DNA of 50,316 bases from a virus: positions 1 through 50,316 of IMG/VR virus record IMGVR_UViG_3300032246_001342, one strand, 5' to 3'. Under the pieces are notes generated by a model. It was not told the DNA's origin and made no database searches. It saw only the letters and a list, made by a program, of their open reading frames with translations. The translations under genes were made by a program, and so were the position numbers. Of the stretch, positions 31,227 through 38,769 are shown piece after piece. The stretch's first letter is position 1. Each line of letters begins with the position of its first letter.

Positions 31227-31937
31227 ATGGACAACAACGGGACCGAACAAGCACCAATGCCGCCGGACCCGGTGTTCGATGCCGCCGCAGACCAAGCGGC
31301 GGCAACCATCGAAACCGAGGAAGCGCGCGCGACCGTCGAAATCGACGGCGAACTCTATTTCGAAGACACGGGCGAATATGCCGGACCGATCAAAGGTTCC
31401 GGGTTTTTGCCGGAAATCCTCGAATCGCCCGAACATGTCGAATTGTTCATGGAACGCCTTCTCGAAGCCGAAGCCATGACCGCCGCCGAAGAATTGCGGT
31501 TGAAAGCCATCATCGCAAACGCCGACCGAATCCTCAAACGGAAAGCGTCCAAAGTGTCGTGGCTCCGCCGGGTGTTCGGACCGCAAGCCGAAGCCATCAT
31601 CCTCGCGTCGTTGCCACGCAAAAAGGACGGCGAACTCAAAATCAAAACGTGGACATGCCCGTATGGAACCATCGGGTTCACGGCAAAACAAGCCGCGTTG
31701 AAGGTCGATAAAGACGGCGAAACCAAGGCCATCGAATACGCCCAATACAACGGGTTCGATGCTTGCATCAAAACGGAACAATCGTTCCTTATTTCCAACC
31801 TCCCGAAGGACGTCAAAGCGTCGTTCATCGAAGAACCCATCGCCGCCGCCGCCCACGGGTTCGTGGTGACGCCTTCCCATTTGCAACCGAAGATCGCGAC
31901 AGGAATCAAAAATGCCAGTAAATCCGACGACGAATGA
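31227..31937 (+). CDS. Possible Gam-like protein (nuclease inhibitor family)
   Basis: A 236-residue protein. After an acidic N-terminal region, a helix (EELRLKAIIANADRILKRKA) and the strand-rich stretch IKTWTCPYGTIGFTAKQAAL recall Mu Gam, which coats DNA ends against host exonucleases. The order helix, K-rich strand, GTIGF, then KAIEYAQ fits, but the likeness is weak. A recombination-related role would suit the neighbourhood. Its end overlaps the next gene by 26 bases. Confidence 0.5.
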   Translation: MDNNGTEQAPMPPDPVFDAAADQAAATIETEEARATVEIDGELYFEDTGEYAGPIKGSGFLPEILESPEHVELFMERLLEAEAMTAAEELRLKAIIANADRILKRKASKVSWLRRVFGPQAEAIILASLPRKKDGELKIKTWTCPYGTIGFTAKQAALKVDKDGETKAIEYAQYNGFDACIKTEQSFLISNLPKDVKASFIEEPIAAAAHGFVVTPSHLQPKIATGIKNASKSDDE

Positions 31938-33615
31938 AACGCAATTGACGTTGATCCAAGAATTCGACTTGAAGGTCGGGAAATCGCTCGTCGGCGCGCT
32001 CCCGCTTCGCGTGTCGGATGATTGGGTCAGCAACGGCGTATGGGCGGTCAAACGACGGCGCGTGTCCAACCAAACGATCTTTACTTGCCAATGTTGCCTT
32101 CACCGGGACACCGGTCAACATTTCCTCACGCCGTTTGAAGATTACGCGGTCGAAGCCTTGTTCCCGGTCGATGCGGTCATGGAACGTTGGGTCAAAACCG
32201 AACACATCATCGAAACGGCGGGTGTTGACTATGTTCGGTACCTTTCCGACGCCGGACAAGTGATGTACCTCCGGCGCGATTACGCCGAATCGCTTGGCCT
32301 CACGTACGTTTATGGCGACACGCCCGAACGTGGCGTGTGGGATGCCCGCGATTTGGACGACATGAGCATCGTCATTCCGGGACACCGGGAGCCGCAAAAC
32401 ATCCGGCTTCAACTCGCGGAATTACTCGAAGCTTCCACGGTTTCCGACCATGTCGAACCGGCTCCGCCGCGCGAAGAATGGGTCGATCCATTTGGGCCAG
32501 CCGACGAAAATCCTTTCCCAAACGGACTTCCAATTGTCGATGTTTCTTTGTCCCAATCGGAACAACCGGACCCGGAACCGATTCCCGAAACCACGCCGAC
32601 ACCGACACGCCGAAATCGCCGCGCCGCGCCATCCTACCGTGAACTCATGATTGGGCAATTGTCGCCCCAAGCGATGCGGGAATTTGCTCCGCAAGCCATC
32701 CGCACGAATGGTTGGTTCGACCTTCCATCGGAACATGCGGTTTACATTGAAGGGAACCCGGTCGCGCTCACGTCGTCGTCGGCGCGATTCCTCGAAATTC
32801 CGATCACGCCCGGTGTGTCGATCAATTCCGAACGTGTGTTGTCGGTCGAAATCGAAATCGGGCCTCGCATCCCGGCGGCGATGGACCAACCCGCCGTGAT
32901 CACCGGAATTCGAATTCGTTTGACTGGAAACCAATCGTTCACCGCAATAATCGAGCCGGACGGCAATTTCAATTCGGCTACGTTGCGCCCGTATTCATGG
33001 CGGACCGCCGGAGACGTGGAAGACGACGAGGTTTTACCGTTGGCGTCGGACACCGAGCGCGCAAATCAAGACGACATGCCGTTCGCCCGCCCGGTGATCC
33101 CGGATCAATGCGACCCAATCGAATTGTCGGACACCTTGTTCGAAAAACTCCGGGAATCGGCGGAGCGCGCCAACATGTCGGACCCGACAACATGGAAGGT
33201 CCACCGGGTGAACAATGTCCGCCTCGTGCCATTGGCATTGGACGACGCGCGCGGAATCGTGTTGTGTCTTCGGGCAACATCCGAAAACAACGCGCGCATC
33301 ATTGGAGGCGAGATTCGCCCGGTTCAATCAGGCGGATCGACGATGTGGGTTTCGTCGAACGCGGGCGCGTCGTTGTTCACATGCGACGCCGACGCCATCG
33401 CCACGCGCGATTGGACGATCAATGTCGATGGCACCGATTACCGGGCGACGTTCATCCCAAATTGGACCGATTCGACGCATTACGTGGTCGTGTACACCGG
33501 CGGTTCGCAATCGTCCGTTCGACACATCCCGCTCGCCGAACTCCCGGCAAACACAAACCCGGCGATTCAAACGTTGCTCGAGCGGATTGTTCGGGAGGTT
33601 GTGACCGGACAATAA
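31912..33615 (+). CDS. Large protein of unknown function, two-domain
   Basis: A 567-residue protein. Residues 1-170 carry FTCQCCLHRDTGQHFL (a possible zinc site) and look globular. A linker rich in acidic residues, proline and threonine (about 195-240) leads to a beta-rich C-terminal half with repeated FLEIPITPG- and LVPLALDDARGIVL-like strands. AGGA lies 7 bases before ATG 31912. Last large gene before a terminator in the early operon. No family recognised; its size makes it a good target for structure prediction. Confidence 0.7.
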   Translation: MPVNPTTNETQLTLIQEFDLKVGKSLVGALPLRVSDDWVSNGVWAVKRRRVSNQTIFTCQCCLHRDTGQHFLTPFEDYAVEALFPVDAVMERWVKTEHIIETAGVDYVRYLSDAGQVMYLRRDYAESLGLTYVYGDTPERGVWDARDLDDMSIVIPGHREPQNIRLQLAELLEASTVSDHVEPAPPREEWVDPFGPADENPFPNGLPIVDVSLSQSEQPDPEPIPETTPTPTRRNRRAAPSYRELMIGQLSPQAMREFAPQAIRTNGWFDLPSEHAVYIEGNPVALTSSSARFLEIPITPGVSINSERVLSVEIEIGPRIPAAMDQPAVITGIRIRLTGNQSFTAIIEPDGNFNSATLRPYSWRTAGDVEDDEVLPLASDTERANQDDMPFARPVIPDQCDPIELSDTLFEKLRESAERANMSDPTTWKVHRVNNVRLVPLALDDARGIVLCLRATSENNARIIGGEIRPVQSGGSTMWVSSNAGASLFTCDADAIATRDWTINVDGTDYRATFIPNWTDSTHYVVVYTGGSQSSVRHIPLAELPANTNPAIQTLLERIVREVVTGQ

Positions 33616-33641
33616 ACGATCAGCGAATCACGGAATATTGG

Positions 33642-33666
33642 CCCGGTTTGACCGCCGGGTTTTTTT
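33642..33666 (+). terminator. Rho-independent terminator of the early plus-strand operon
   Basis: CCCGG (33642-33646), an 8-base loop, CCGGG (33655-33659), then TTTTTTT. Directly after it lies the next operator promoter. Confidence 0.8.
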
Positions 33667-33676
33667 GCTCGAAAGG

Positions 33677-33705
33677 TTGCCTCATGTTCCCATATCGTGT
33701 ACAAT
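33677..33705 (+). promoter_or_regulatory. Promoter with full palindromic operator
   Basis: TTGCCT (33677-33682), 17 bases, TACAAT (33700-33705) within GTGTACAATGTACAC; ATG after 9 bases. Confidence 0.88.
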
Positions 33706-33714
33706 GTACACGTC

Positions 33715-34278
33715 ATGAACACAAACACGACCCATTTGTTGATCGCCGCCGCCATCGCACCATTGAAGCAATTCGCTATCGACCGCGCCGAAACCATGAT
33801 GCGCGCGCAAATCGAAAGGACCCTCGGCAAGATTGCCGAAGCCGACGACGATTTGAACGCCGTTTATCCGTATCCCGATTCGAAGGTGTCGCGCGAGAAG
33901 TATCGGTCGATGGAAAACGCCCACAATTTCGCGAGCAAGATCACGACGTACCATTCGAGCAAGAACCCGAACGGGTTTTCCCATTATCGCGGCCCAAAAT
34001 TCGTCGAGCGATGCGAAGACGGTATAGCTCGCGTGATTGAAGAGGTTCGCGACATGGCGGCGCAATCGTTCGAGGCGTATGCCGCAAAATTGACCGGCAA
34101 AATCGGCGACGGGATCACGTCCGCCGTGACGCATCAACGAGATTTATGGTACGACTCCGACCTCACGGTTGAACGAACCGACGGATCGGTCGAGGTGTGG
34201 AATACCAAGATCATCACGAATTATTCGAGGTATGGGTTGGCGTTCAACCAATTTCCAACCCGGAAAATGAAGCGGTGA
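33715..34278 (+). CDS. Unknown protein from a leaderless start
   Basis: A 187-residue mostly helical protein starting MNTNTTHLLIAAAIAPLKQF. The region KVSREKYRSMENAHNFASKI is strongly charged; a C-terminal beta strand (GSVEVWNTKIITNYSRYG) ends it. Expressed alone from an operator promoter, convergent to the tail genes. No family recognised. Confidence 0.72.
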   Translation: MNTNTTHLLIAAAIAPLKQFAIDRAETMMRAQIERTLGKIAEADDDLNAVYPYPDSKVSREKYRSMENAHNFASKITTYHSSKNPNGFSHYRGPKFVERCEDGIARVIEEVRDMAAQSFEAYAAKLTGKIGDGITSAVTHQRDLWYDSDLTVERTDGSVEVWNTKIITNYSRYGLAFNQFPTRKMKR

Positions 34279-34287
34279 ACGCCGCTT

Positions 34288-34680
34288 CTACGTCGTTTGG
34301 AACACGCCCTCGGCGACCACGCGAACACCACGACGACCACCGGGCGGCGAATACGGCGCGCCGCCCGTGGGCCAAACTTTGAGCGCGGTGAACAATTTGT
34401 CACCGACCGTAAGGGCCGCCGAATCCAATTCGGAAATCAAGAACCGAAGCACGGGCGAGGTTCCAGTCGGCGACGCAATCACACCGGACGAACTCGCCGC
34501 CGGATAAATCGACTTCGCCACGAGTGCGAGATTATCCGCATCGGAAAGGTTGCGTTTGATCATGAGGACCGCTTTGGACGGGACCGCCGAAGGTCGCCGG
34601 ATTTTGAATTCGATTGTTAACGCCGACCGGCAAGCGATCACGATTTCGGCGGTTTCCGTTCCGGGCGTTGCGGTGCTCAT
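34288..34680 (-). CDS. Unknown late protein, end of the tail operon
   Basis: A 130-residue beta-rich protein starting MSTATPGTETAEIVIACRSA. ATGA overlap with the fibre gene upstream suggests an accessory of that fibre, for instance a trimming or tip protein. The segment LRFLISELDSAALTVGDKL fits a small beta-barrel. No family recognised. Confidence 0.66.
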   Translation of the reverse strand: MSTATPGTETAEIVIACRSALTIEFKIRRPSAVPSKAVLMIKRNLSDADNLALVAKSIYPAASSSGVIASPTGTSPVLRFLISELDSAALTVGDKLFTALKVWPTGGAPYSPPGGRRGVRVVAEGVFQTT

Positions 34681-37160
34681 ATCGTAAACCGTACCGTATC
34701 GCCCGGATCAATTTCGAAGGTGATTTTGCCTGTCACCAAATAGTCGAACGCGGAATCGAGGTTTGTCACGATTCGCATTTGAGCGGAGCCGCCCACACGG
34801 GCGACAATCCGACCGCTTGCCGATGCGCTCATGATCATGTTCGCTTGCGCGTTGGCTTGTTGGGAAGCAAAAAACGCCGAAGCGGTGACCGCCATGTTTG
34901 CCGCGCCCGCGCCGACGAGGGTCGCCCGGCTTCCCGACGCTCCCGTGAACGCCATCAATGCATCGCCCGCGCCCTGTGCGACCCGTACGCCGCCTGAAAG
35001 ACCGGTGACCGCCATATTTGCCGCGCCCGCGCCAAATTGAATCCGTGTGGAATCCGTGGACGCAAACATCGCCATCGTTGCCGCGCCCGCGCCGCGCTGG
35101 ATCAATTGACCGCCAGCCGAAGCGACCATCGCCATGATTGCCGTCCCGCCTTCTTGTTGGTAATCGACACCGTTCGCCGCCGCGACCATCGCCATGATTG
35201 CCGCGCCCGAACCGCCGATGATTTGACCGCCGGACGCCGATCCCGTGAGGGCCATTGTCGCCGCGCCCGCGCCGTTTGCCGTGCGGAGGGAATCGCCCGC
35301 CGTGGTGAGGGCCATTGTCGCCGCTCCACCCACTGCCGACCGCACGATCCCGGACGCCGATCCCGTGAGGACCATCGTCGCCGCCGCGCCTGAAACAAGG
35401 CCCGACGGGACGGCGGACGCCGTGAGTGCCATAAACGCGGGAGCGTTCGCCAATTTGACGACGGAGCCGGTCATAACCGCCGTCACCGCCATGTTTGCAA
35501 CCGCTGGGCTTGATTGGAATTTGACGCCGTTCGCGTTCGTGGTGAGGGCCAAATTTGCGCCCGCCGCGCCGTATTTGAAGGGCGTCCCGACGGCTTGCGC
35601 GGTGAGGGCCATATTTGCCGACCCGGTACCTTGGAGCGGCGACGTGGCGGACGCCGTGAGTGCCATCGCCGCCGCCGCGCCAACCTTCGCCGACCGAAAA
35701 CCGTCCGCCGCCGCCGTTAGAGCAAGGCCCGCGCCGCCGCTTGCCGCAAACGTCACTTTTGCCGACGCCGATCCGGTGAAAGCCATCACGGAATCGCCCG
35801 CGCCGAATTTTTGGACCAACGCGCCCGCTTGCGCGGTCATAACCATGAAGGCTTGGTATGTGGTTCCAACCTGCATGGATGCGACCATCGCCATCGCCGC
35901 CGATGCGCCGATCCGCATGTTGTGTTGGCTTCCCGATTGCGCGGTGAGGGCCATTTGAGCATCGCCGCCCGAGGTCCAATTTGTTCCGCCAGCCGGTACG
36001 GTGAAAGTGATTTCGACCGTGATTTGATCGACGCGACCGTATCCCGCAACCGGAACGCCGGTTCCGGTGAAATTGGCGACCGACAACGCAACGCCGAACC
36101 CGGCGTTTGTGATGTCGGCAACCGCCCACGATGCCGACCAAAGATCGGAGGTGCTTCCGTAAGACGCGACCGCGTCGGTTGTTACAGGCCAGTTCGTACC
36201 GGTTGCCGCCTTGTTCGTCGATTCAATCGTGGAAGCCCGCACAAGGGACAACACGGAATCACGGACGCCCGTCATGAACGACGGGTCGGTCGAACGTTCG
36301 ACGTTCACTTTGATTCCGTTGATGGTCGCGTTCGATGGCGGAAGGTCCGCCCCGGTGAGGCCGACGCCTTGGAGGTATGTCGAATATCCGCCGCCGCCGT
36401 TGTTGCCTTGCATCCCGGACGTAAGCGCGCGCGTGTCGTCCGATACTTGCGCGCTCGATTGACCGGTCCAACCAAACGTGTTCCCGGAGCGCGCAACGAC
36501 GCTCCATGTTGAAAGTTGGTATGTCCGAGTGTAGGTTCCCGGTCCCGGCGTAACGGTTCCGCTTGCCGATCCCGACATGGTCATGACGGCGTTGCCCGAC
36601 CCGGTCCAATTTTGCGGACCGCTCGGCGTGTAATCAATCACGACCTCGACGTAATCAATCGAAACGTATTCGCCGAAATCGTTCCCGTCGTCCGCGTAAA
36701 CCGAGACATCAAACCCAAAGCCGGTCGCGTTGACTTCGGCTTCGGTCCAAGTTGTGCTCCAAAGGTCCGTCGATCCGCCGCGCGAAAGAACCGTGTCTGT
36801 GGTCGGATAATTCGTTCCGGTGTCGGCCTTATCCGCGCCGACTTGCGAACCGGCCTTCACGATGCGGATCGACGAATCGCGCCCAGCGATCAAATTTGAT
36901 CCGCGTTTGGCTTCGAGTTTGAGTGTGATCCCGTTGATGGTCGCGCCGGTTGGGACCTTGCTCGACAATTCGCGAAGGTTCAACCATTGGGAATATCCGA
37001 CGTACCCGGACAAGATCGCCGGGTCACCGCTTCCGGTGCTTGGAAAGGTGCAATACGAATTGTCCGAAACGGCAACATTGGCAACCGCGCCGATCTTGCC
37101 TTGTTGCCCGGAACGGTCCGTTCGGCTTAATGTGACGAATGTTGTGGTGAGTGTTGCCAT
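34677..37160 (-). CDS. Repeat-rich tail fibre/appendage protein
   Basis: An 827-residue protein. Residues about 40-180 and 260-395 are two related beta domains (compare GATINGITLKLEA with NATINGIKVNVER and STDLWSTTWTEAE with TSDLWSASWAVAD). From about 400 to 795 come roughly 17 short units of about 22 residues, each built as G-A-A-x-MALTA-x-A-x-G (for example GAGAATMALTGSASG). Such units suggest a beta-solenoid or stacked beta rod projecting from the particle. The last 30 residues end with EIDPGDTVRFTI. Probably a host-contact or display appendage; inferred. Confidence 0.75.
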   Translation of the reverse strand: MATLTTTFVTLSRTDRSGQQGKIGAVANVAVSDNSYCTFPSTGSGDPAILSGYVGYSQWLNLRELSSKVPTGATINGITLKLEAKRGSNLIAGRDSSIRIVKAGSQVGADKADTGTNYPTTDTVLSRGGSTDLWSTTWTEAEVNATGFGFDVSVYADDGNDFGEYVSIDYVEVVIDYTPSGPQNWTGSGNAVMTMSGSASGTVTPGPGTYTRTYQLSTWSVVARSGNTFGWTGQSSAQVSDDTRALTSGMQGNNGGGGYSTYLQGVGLTGADLPPSNATINGIKVNVERSTDPSFMTGVRDSVLSLVRASTIESTNKAATGTNWPVTTDAVASYGSTSDLWSASWAVADITNAGFGVALSVANFTGTGVPVAGYGRVDQITVEITFTVPAGGTNWTSGGDAQMALTAQSGSQHNMRIGASAAMAMVASMQVGTTYQAFMVMTAQAGALVQKFGAGDSVMAFTGSASAKVTFAASGGAGLALTAAADGFRSAKVGAAAAMALTASATSPLQGTGSANMALTAQAVGTPFKYGAAGANLALTTNANGVKFQSSPAVANMAVTAVMTGSVVKLANAPAFMALTASAVPSGLVSGAAATMVLTGSASGIVRSAVGGAATMALTTAGDSLRTANGAGAATMALTGSASGGQIIGGSGAAIMAMVAAANGVDYQQEGGTAIMAMVASAGGQLIQRGAGAATMAMFASTDSTRIQFGAGAANMAVTGLSGGVRVAQGAGDALMAFTGASGSRATLVGAGAANMAVTASAFFASQQANAQANMIMSASASGRIVARVGGSAQMRIVTNLDSAFDYLVTGKITFEIDPGDTVRFTI
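34778..35963 (-). repeat. Coding tandem repeats in the fibre gene
   Basis: About 17 degenerate units of roughly 60-75 bases, recognisable on the plus strand by recurring ATCGCCATGATTGCCGC-like segments. They encode the MALT-type units of the fibre. The DNA copies have diverged but keep a common core, so expansion or contraction by recombination is likely. Confidence 0.8.
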
Positions 37161-37182
37161 TGTCGGACCGTGTTAAATTGAG

Positions 37183-37219
37183 AACGCCCGGAACCCGGCG
37201 AAACGGGAGTCCGGGCGTT
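37183..37219 (-). terminator. Stem-loop terminator in the tail operon
   Basis: AACGCCCGG and CCGGGCGTT form a 9-bp stem with a structured 19-base loop; minus-strand CTCAATTTA follows. A partial terminator between the 135-residue tail protein and the fibre gene. Confidence 0.6.
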
Positions 37220-37236
37220 GGAGGGAGGCGGTCGCC

Positions 37237-37644
37237 TTACGCTTGGGTGACGGTCAATTGTCCCGCTGGAATCTGGAAAGCGTCGCCGCTGTTCACTGTT
37301 CGCGATGCGGTCAATGCGCCCCAAATCAGCAAGTTACCCGCCGTCGATGCGTCAAAAATTCCGAAATGGGTGATCGTTCCCCAGTTCGCCGACGCGGTTC
37401 CAAAGTCAATCACGGCGACGTTTGACGTTTGACCGTTACCACCGGACGGAGCCGCCCAGTTTGCGTCGAGCGGAGCGCGAGCGACGCGGGCGTAACCGCC
37501 ACCGCTGACCTCGGTACCTCCACCGGCGTCGTTCGGCGCGGCGGTAAACAAAGCGATCCAAAGGCCGGTCGGTTTGGTGAACGACGCGGTTCGGAAAATG
37601 TGGGCGATGATTTGTCCTTCTAAGTAGTCAGATGCGTTTGCCAT
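37237..37644 (-). CDS. Phage tail protein of a widespread small family
   Basis: A 135-residue protein beginning MANASDYLEGQIIAHIFRT, then GLWIALFTAAP, GTEVSGGGYARVA and WGTITHFGIFDA. This series (start SDYLE..I, LWIALFT, GTEV..GGYAR, WGT.T..GIFDA) is typical of a small beta protein found in the tail-fibre region of many siphoviruses. Likely an attachment or adaptor protein. GAGG lies upstream of the ATG. Confidence 0.82.
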   Translation of the reverse strand: MANASDYLEGQIIAHIFRTASFTKPTGLWIALFTAAPNDAGGGTEVSGGGYARVARAPLDANWAAPSGGNGQTSNVAVIDFGTASANWGTITHFGIFDASTAGNLLIWGALTASRTVNSGDAFQIPAGQLTVTQA

Positions 37645-37695
37645 GTGGGTTTGTGCCTCCGTCCAAAATCATACTCGACCGCCAATTGCCGTCGG

Positions 37696-38523
37696 TCAGA
37701 CCGTCGAGGCCACGACGAACCATTCGTTTCGCGTCCGGTCTTTGTATTTTGCGGATTTGCGGGCTTCCGCGTTTGGTGCTTCGTCGATACGTGCTTGCCG
37801 CTCGGCCTTGGTGACCTTGTGGCGCGCTCCGGGCTTGACGGCGACGTCCAAGGCGTGACCGGGCGACAAACGCCCGATTTCGGTGTTTCCGTGGCAAACG
37901 ATCACGTCGCCGTCGTTGGCCTCGCCATTGTTGGCGATTCGAAACCAATTCCCGAAATGTGGTTCGTCGAAAAGGAACACGCGCCGGTCGATTGCGCCGG
38001 GATCGACGATTTGAACGTTTCGGTCGAAAGGTTCAAGGAACAAATCGTCGTCGATGAACCGTTCCGCCACGGGATTATGGAGAGGACCTTTCGGGAGGAT
38101 TTCGGATCGAGTCACGAACGACCGAGGATTGTCCGGGTCCATTCGAGCCGGTTCCATGCGTCCGACGCCGTCACACGACACGACGGCATGACCGTGGCTT
38201 GTGACACGCCCGACACACACAAACAACCCGCCGACCGCGTCCGCCGAATCGGTCACGAGTGTTTTCCCGTCTTCGGAACGCCACACGAACACCGTCGAAT
38301 TTGGCGGAATGGCGATGTCGTCTTCCCATGCGATTTCGCGCGCCGCTTCAACGCAAACGACACCGCCTTCGCAACGGACACGCAAAGATTCACCGACCGG
38401 CGACAACGTGCAACCACGCAACACGCCGCGACCATGTTGGAGTGCGGCCTGTGTTTCGAGGGCGTCCCAAGCGTCGTTCAAATGGGCTTGGGTGAGGTGT
38501 TTACCGAGTCGTCGATGTCCCAT
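37696..38523 (-). CDS. Tail-tip or fibre-associated protein
   Basis: A 275-residue protein starting with a helix (HLTQAHLNDAWDALETQAAL), then a beta-rich body (VFVWRSEDGKTLVTDS, GLFVCVGRVTSH). The pattern of an N-terminal helix and a beta domain fits proteins that join a fibre to the tail. The C-terminus is basic. Assigned by position; no family recognised. Confidence 0.65.
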   Translation of the reverse strand: MGHRRLGKHLTQAHLNDAWDALETQAALQHGRGVLRGCTLSPVGESLRVRCEGGVVCVEAAREIAWEDDIAIPPNSTVFVWRSEDGKTLVTDSADAVGGLFVCVGRVTSHGHAVVSCDGVGRMEPARMDPDNPRSFVTRSEILPKGPLHNPVAERFIDDDLFLEPFDRNVQIVDPGAIDRRVFLFDEPHFGNWFRIANNGEANDGDVIVCHGNTEIGRLSPGHALDVAVKPGARHKVTKAERQARIDEAPNAEARKSAKYKDRTRNEWFVVASTV

Positions 38524-38526
38524 GCT

Positions 38527-38769
38527 TCATATTGTGGCGCGGCGCAACCCGGCGAGTTCTTTTTCGTGTTGCTCGACGATTGCGTCGTTGGTTCTCACGA
38601 GCGATTCGACCACATGCGGCGCGTAATCGCGAGCCTTGAAACGCTCGCCGAGGTCGATAAGCCATTCAATATGTCGTTCGAGCCAACCAATTCGGTTGTC
38701 CGTCTCTCGTCGTCTTTCGGCGGCTTCCGCCTTCGCTTTTTCGGTCTTGGTTAAGTAGTCTCGCGCCAT
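38527..38769 (-). CDS. Small coiled-coil protein in the tail operon
   Basis: An 80-residue, highly charged helical protein (KTEKAKAEAAERRRETDNRI). It overlaps the end of the 1156-residue tail protein by 19 bases. Probably a small structural helper; function unknown. Confidence 0.65.
   Translation of the reverse strand: MARDYLTKTEKAKAEAAERRRETDNRIGWLERHIEWLIDLGERFKARDYAPHVVESLVRTNDAIVEQHEKELAGLRRATI

Noticed and set aside
34778-35963. CRISPR array or satellite repeat
   Set aside because: The repeats are in one reading frame, diverged, without equal spacers, and encode a repeat protein.
37645-38754. A 369-codon plus-strand open frame across the tail-tip genes
   Set aside because: It lies opposite three coupled minus-strand genes with better protein character; long antisense frames are expected in this GC-rich sequence.
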